The position numbers were made by a program, and so were the translations under genes. From contig CM029374.1 of NCBI GenBank assembly GCA_017165825.1, positions 8,135,847 to 8,199,846 on the forward strand: 64,000 nucleotides of DNA. The letters are read 5' to 3'. The notes below the pieces were generated by a model that made no database searches, was not told the origin of the DNA, and worked only from the letters and a program-made list of their open reading frames with translations. Shown here piece after piece: positions 59,470 through 64,000 of the stretch; the first letter of the stretch is position 1, and each line of letters starts with the position of its first letter. This DNA comes from Hepsetus odoe. Its lineage: Eukaryota > Chordata > Actinopteri > Characiformes > Hepsetidae.

Positions 59470-60300
59470 TCTAGTACCTTGTATACTTTTGAGCTGCCTT
59501 GTGCTCAAACATGCTGTTTGTTGTGGACAATCCATGCCTTGTACAGATAGCCATTAACAAAACACCACTAGGGTTTAAATCAGGCAGGCCATTCTTCCCA
59601 ATCACCCCCTCCAAGTTTCCCCATCGTTGCTGATGAATGCATTGAAATCCCCTCTCAAATACAGATTGGAACTCTATTGAAATACAGAGTTGGATCCAGA
59701 TAGACCTCATTCCAGAGCGCTTCGCAGAGCCCTTAGAAAGTAGGGTATGACACCATAGCTGCTGTTTGGTGCATATGCTGTCATATGTCAGAGCTTTGCC
59801 CCAGCAACTTGTAGTGAGTAAACCCTTTCAAACTCTAGTGTTTATCGATTATGTGAAACATGACAGAAGCAGCCGAATGAATTCACAGTGTCCCAGTGCC
59901 ACTGGCAGCCATGCACGCCCAAGCCATCACACTGCCTCCGCAGTGTTTTAAAGATGATGTGGTATACTTTGGATCATGAGCTGTTCCACGCCTTCTCTAT
60001 ACTTTTTTCTTGCCATCATTCTGGTAGAGGTTGATCTTGGTTTCATCTGTTCAAAGAATGGTTTTCCAGAACTTTGCTGCCTTTTTTATGTTTTTTTTTT
60101 TTTGTTGTTGTTTTTAAGCAAAGTCCAATCTATCCTTTCTATCCTTGAGGCTCATGAGTGGCTTGCACCTTGCAGTGCACCCTCTGTATTTACTTTCATG
60201 CAGTCTTCTCTTAATGATAGACTTGGACAGTTGAGGCCAGAATTTAGCCCCCCTTATGAAATGAGATAACACTCTTAATTTCTCCATGAAACTGACCATT
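59470..60300 (-). mobile_element. Tc1-like transposon relic (G)
   Basis: Minus-strand pieces of transposase: 'ccatcacactgcctccgcag' (the GGSVM-type core) and 'cttggtttcatctgttcaaa' (the SDETK-type stretch). Many indels; ends not resolved. Confidence 0.65.
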
Positions 60301-61510
60301 AAAAACAAGTGTTTATTTTGGAAACAAATACACTATAAAAAACAATGTCCACTAAGTTTAATTAGGATATTTTATTGATATTTTGTTGAAACAAGAAAGG
60401 GCAAAAATGAGACATCCAAAATTATTAGCCCCCTGGCCATTAATAGTCAATAGTGTACCCTTTCTCAGCCACAACTGACAACAATCTCTTAGAGTAGCTC
60501 TTTACTAGGTTGGCACAGGTCTCCTGAGGGATTTTGGCCCATTCTTCCATTGCAAATTGTTCTAGCTGGTCCAAATTGCAAGGTTTCCGAGCATGGACAC
60601 TCACTTTGAGCCTCCGCCACAGATTTTCAATAGGATTGAGGTCTGGGCTCTGTGCGGGCCACTCCAGGATCTTGGTTTTGGTATCCTTGAGGAACTGTTG
60701 GACTAATTTCGAAGTATGCTTTGGGTCATTGTCTTGTTGGAAGACCCAGCGACGACCTCAGCCTGGACTACGAGCAGATGTCTGCATATTCAACATATGT
60801 CAACATAATTTTCTTTTTTCATGATGCCGTGCATCCAAACACGGCTCCCTGTGCCTGAGAGCTGCAAAACAGTCCCACAGCATGATGCTCCCACCACCAT
60901 GTTTAACTGTGGGAACTGTGTTCCTAGGGTTGAAGGCCTCTCCCTTTCTTTGCCAAGCATAAGCAACATCCATGTGCCCAAACAGTTCCAGTTTAGTCTC
61001 ATCAGACCAAAGCACAGACTTCCAAAACTCATCTTTACCTTTCAGATGTTCACGGGCAAACCTCAGTCGGGCTGTGATATGCTGCTCTTTGAGTAAAGGG
61101 GTTCATCTGGGACGATGGCCCTGAAGCCCACCATGATGAAGAGCCCTCACAGCTGTGTTCCTTGAAACATCAACTCCAGAAGAGGCCAGGTCAGCAACAA
61201 TCATCTTGGCAGATGTCCGGGGCTCCTTGCTGACATCTCTGAATATTTTCCTCTGCAGAGTTCTTGAAATCTTGCGCTAACGGCCAAGGCCAGGTTTGTT
61301 TCTTACAGAATTTGTCTCCTTGCATTTGGCAATGATGCAACGTACAGCAGTTATAAACACTTTGAAACACTTGGAACTGGCAGTGTAGCCTTCCCCCTTA
61401 TAATGAGCCTCTTCAAAACACAGTGATCAAAATTAAAGATCAGCAATGACTGCAGCATGAAAAAAGATCACAACAAAATTTTCTGAAGGTTACAAAAAGC
61501 CAAAAATGAA
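60301..61510 (-). mobile_element. Tc1-like transposon relic (H)
   Basis: Minus-strand transposase core (61015-60800; LWSDETKLELFGHMDVAYAW and KHGGGSIMLWDCFAA) and a C-terminal part with 'caataggattgaggtctggg' (the SPDLNPIE motif reversed) near 60630. Arms near 60300 and 61500 are diverged. Confidence 0.75.
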
Positions 61511-62290
61511 TAAGTGTACAGGCTGTTGCTTTGAATGACTTCAGACCTTCTGCAGCCAAAGGACTTTACTAGTCTCTCACACAGCTCTGGTGTGATTTTG
61601 GTTCACTCTTCTTGCATTCTTATTGGGTTTCCAAGCCATAACTTTGGTTTTCTATTGTGTTTAGATCAGGACTCTAGGCTGACCATTTCATATTTTCAAT
61701 GTTTTCAATTTCATGAAACTGCTTCAACTGTTTTGCTGTGTGATAGGGGGCACTGTCCTGCATGAAAGTTGCTAGCTAATTGGGTGATGAAAGCTTGGAA
61801 GGAACCACATGTTGTCGGAAGAAGGTTCTGATAAACATTTGCATCCACTCTGCCATGTGGCTGTATAAGAGGCCCAACTCCTGCTGCAGAAAACCATCTT
61901 TTACTGAGTTCTTAACAAGGTTGGGGTTCAGTCTTTCCCCAGTTTGACAACCAACATAATGTTTTCATAATGTAATCAGACCCAAATTAATTGATCTTGC
62001 TTTCATCATTAAAGTCATCTTCTCTTTGGACAACTGCTCTTGCTATGGATGATGGGGTCATCCCTTTGTCCTTCATCTGAACAACCTGCTGCTGTAGGGT
62101 TTCAGTCACTTTAGAATGGCTCAGCATCTTGCTGTTCAGCAAATTGCAAAGTTATTGATAACTGTAAGGTAAGAAAAAAAAAGTAAGGCTGTCAGTTAAA
62201 TAGGGTTTGTCAGATGATTAAGGAAATTAGCACCAGCTGCCAGATTAACACCAATAACTGGGAGGTGTTCTCTGATTTTGATCAATGTTC
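61511..62290 (-). mobile_element. Tc1-like or related transposon relic (I)
   Basis: 'gtgtgattttggttcactct', 'gtgtttagatcaggactcta' and 'ggggcactgtcctgcatgaa' follow the order of a reversed Tc1 transposase C-terminus. Strongly decayed. Confidence 0.55.
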
Positions 62291-62469
62291 TTTTTCAAAT
62301 ATCTTATTTAAGTTTCTTATACTATGCTTATGAATTTATGTAACTCCTGGCATATGGTCAAAATACTGCTCTTTTACTCCTGTTTGGATAATCTCCACAT
62401 AGGACTACATAGTGACCTTGACCTTTAGGAAATTGTAGGTTGATCTCAAATTTTGATCTCCAATGTGTT

Positions 62470-62493
62470 TTTGTGTGTGTGTGTGTGTGTGTG

Positions 62494-62534
<41 letters not shown>
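62470..62534. repeat. (TG)n(TA)n microsatellite
   Basis: About 24 bases of tg followed by a ta tract, just outside the terminal repeat of the next Tc1. Confidence 0.95.
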
Positions 62535-62540
<6 letters not shown>

Positions 62541-63286
62541 TATCTCACAAAAGTGAGTATACCCCTCACATTTTTGTAGATATTCTATTATATCTTTTCA
62601 TGGGACAACACTGAAGATATGATCCAATGTAAAGAAGTCGGTGTACAGCTTGTATAACAGTGTAAATTTGCTGCCCCCTCAAAATAACTCAACACACAGC
62701 CATTAATGTCTAAACTGCTGGCAACAAAAGTGAGTACAAACCTAAGTGAAAAATGTCCACATTGTGCCCAATTAGCCATTTTTGCTCCCCAGTGTCACGT
62801 GACTCGTTAGTGTTACAAGGTGTGAATGGGGAGCAGGTGTGTTACATTTAGTGTTATCGCTCTCACTCTCTCTCATACTGGTCACTGGAAGTTCAGCATG
62901 GCACCTTATGGAAAAGAACTCTCAGAGGATCTGAAAAAAAGATTTGTTGCTCTACATAAAGATGGCCTAGGCTATAAGAAGACTGCCAACACCCTGAAAC
63001 AGCTGCCGCACGGTGGCCAGGACCATACAGCGGTTTAACAGGACCGGTTCCACTCAGAACAGGCCTTGCCATGGTCCACCAAAAAAGTGCATGTGCTCAG
63101 TGTCTTTTGAAAATAGACTGCATTGCTGCAGAGGGTGAAGGGGTGGGGGGTCAGCCTGTCAGTGCTCAGACTATACGCCACACACTGCATCAAATTGGTC
63201 TGCATGGCTGTCGTCCTGGAAGGAAGCCTCTTCTAAAGATGATGCACAAGAAAGCCCACAAACAGTTTGCTAAAGACAGGCAAACT

Positions 63287-63290
<4 letters not shown>
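62535..63290 (+). mobile_element. Tc1-J transposon, right part lost
   Basis: Left repeat 'cagtatctcacaaaagtgag'. Transposase start on the plus strand at 62899 (MAPYGKELSEDLKKRFVALH, an N-terminal HTH), a frameshift, then 63071-63290 (QTIRHTLHQIGLHGCRPGRK). It breaks off at a T run. Confidence 0.8.

Positions 63291-63318
<28 letters not shown>
63289..63318. repeat. Poly-T run, about 30 bases
   Basis: Marks the junction between two unrelated Tc1 remnants. Confidence 0.95.
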
Positions 63319-63319
<1 letters not shown>

Positions 63320-63329
63320 GGAGGTGTGA

Positions 63330-63540
63330 TCCTAAACTTCTGATCAGCTGTAAAATATCCTGTTTCAGTTTAAGCGTTGTTTTCAATCAATTGCATGCTC
63401 AAAGAAATGTTTAGTCTCACTCCCATTTCTTCTTGTAGCATGTTGAAGCTCTACGTGGAACCTTGTTAAGAGTCAACCATGCAACATATGATTTTTTGCC
63501 ATTTGTCAAGTGGTCTTAAACTTTTGATCAGGACTGTATA
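63330..63540. mobile_element. Right end of another Tc1-type element (K)
   Basis: Ends 'cttaaacttttgatcaggac' + tgtata, a terminal repeat of Tc1 type different from those of A, C, D, F and J. No transposase remains. Confidence 0.55.
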
Positions 63541-63544
63541 TATA

Positions 63545-64000
63545 ATACTGCCCAAAAAATTAAAGGAACTTTTTTTTTTTTTTTTTTAAATCAGAATATA
63601 GTATCAAGTCAGTTAAACTTCTGGGATGTTTATCTGGTCAGTTAAGTAGCAGAGGGGGTTGTTAATCAGTGTTAGCTGTTTTGGTGTTAATGACATTAAT
63701 AACAGGTGCACTAAAGGGGCAAAAAGGAGACGGACCCAAAAACAAGAATGGTTTTGCAGGTGGAGGCCAGACATTTTTACCCTGCTCATTTTTTTTTTTT
63801 TTTTTTTTGCCTGCTTTTCAGTTTAGTTTTGCATTTGACTAGGGTCAGTGTTACTACTGGCAGCATGAAGTGATACAGTCCAACTCCACTAGGTTGGCAC
63901 ATCAATACGTGCCATTGCCAGAAGGTTTGCTGTGTCTCCCAGCACAGTCTGGAGCATGGAGGAGATTCCAGGAGACAGGCAGTTACTCCAGGAGAGCTGG
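63545..64000 (+). mobile_element. Tc1-D transposon, left end, runs off the window
   Basis: Left repeat 'actgcccaaaaaattaaagg' and 'tagtatcaagtcagttaaac' match, in reverse, the right end of the minus-strand copy near 8390-8450. Contains T runs; transposase N-terminal sequence may begin near 63895. Confidence 0.75.

Noticed and set aside
63071..63343. 90-codon frame ending in poly-Phe
   Set aside because: It is Tc1 transposase running into a poly-T tract, not a gene.
1..64000. CRISPR arrays, bacterial operons, toxin-antitoxin or phage features
   Set aside because: The window is vertebrate DNA; all tandem repeats seen are microsatellites, the 30-bp repeat in the LTR element, or dispersed transposons.

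Overview
The window is nuclear DNA of a ray-finned fish, most likely a teleost. Two vertebrate genes with spliced, phase-consistent exons lie in a background of fish-type repeats: many Tc1/mariner relics, RTE-, L2/CR1- and L1-like LINE fragments, and two tRNA-derived SINE families. I cannot name the species. There is no operon structure and no CRISPR array.

Host genes. KLHL28 (BTB-BACK-Kelch, minus strand, 1-6278) shows its first two coding exons and the start of the third, and runs off the left edge. TOGARAM1 (plus strand, start codon at 10819) shows 14 coding exons up to 58962, with its last exons beyond 64000 or unrecognised. The genes are head to head, as in mammals. About 4.5 kb of shared upstream DNA holds two candidate promoter patches, one near 9170 with an ETS-type site and one near 9840-10143. 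All TOGARAM1 exon junctions keep the reading frame (3110 coding bases in view). Everything from 11851 to 58130 apart from its exons is intron, and the repeats there are intronic.

The most unusual object is a complete, very young LTR element at 53573-57342, inserted antisense in a TOGARAM1 intron. Its LTRs are 392 and 398 bp and differ by two substitutions plus one 6-bp repeat unit. It has a 5-bp target duplication (CCCCA) and a G-rich polypurine tract. Its 2980-bp interior has no reverse transcriptase. Instead it holds an 829-codon open frame with about ten IQ motifs, spaced and patterned like those of the spindle-pole protein ASPM, then a coiled coil and a basic/polar tail. It looks like a non-autonomous LTR element that has acquired a calmodulin-binding IQ array from a host gene.

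Repeat layout. 340-5029: SINEs, LINE and Tc1 pieces in the KLHL28 intron. 6655-8640: a Tc1 deletion derivative, a microsatellite and a second Tc1. 12150-16075: one Tc1 copy split by a 3-kb LINE. 16470-18230: a decayed endogenous-retrovirus pol fragment. 18390-23832: LINE pieces, including a nearly complete but inactive ORF2. 24985-31673: nested LINE, SINE, Tc1 and RTE copies. 33460-41340: RTE, Tc1 and SINE copies, with a U2-snRNA/SINE chimera and a perfect hairpin. 45664-52115: Tc1, LINE and RTE copies. 59205-64000: a run of at least six Tc1-type relics of different families.

Repeat boundaries are generally accurate to about 10-30 bases; exon, LTR and target-duplication boundaries are exact readings. 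Repeat family names come from pattern recognition without a database.
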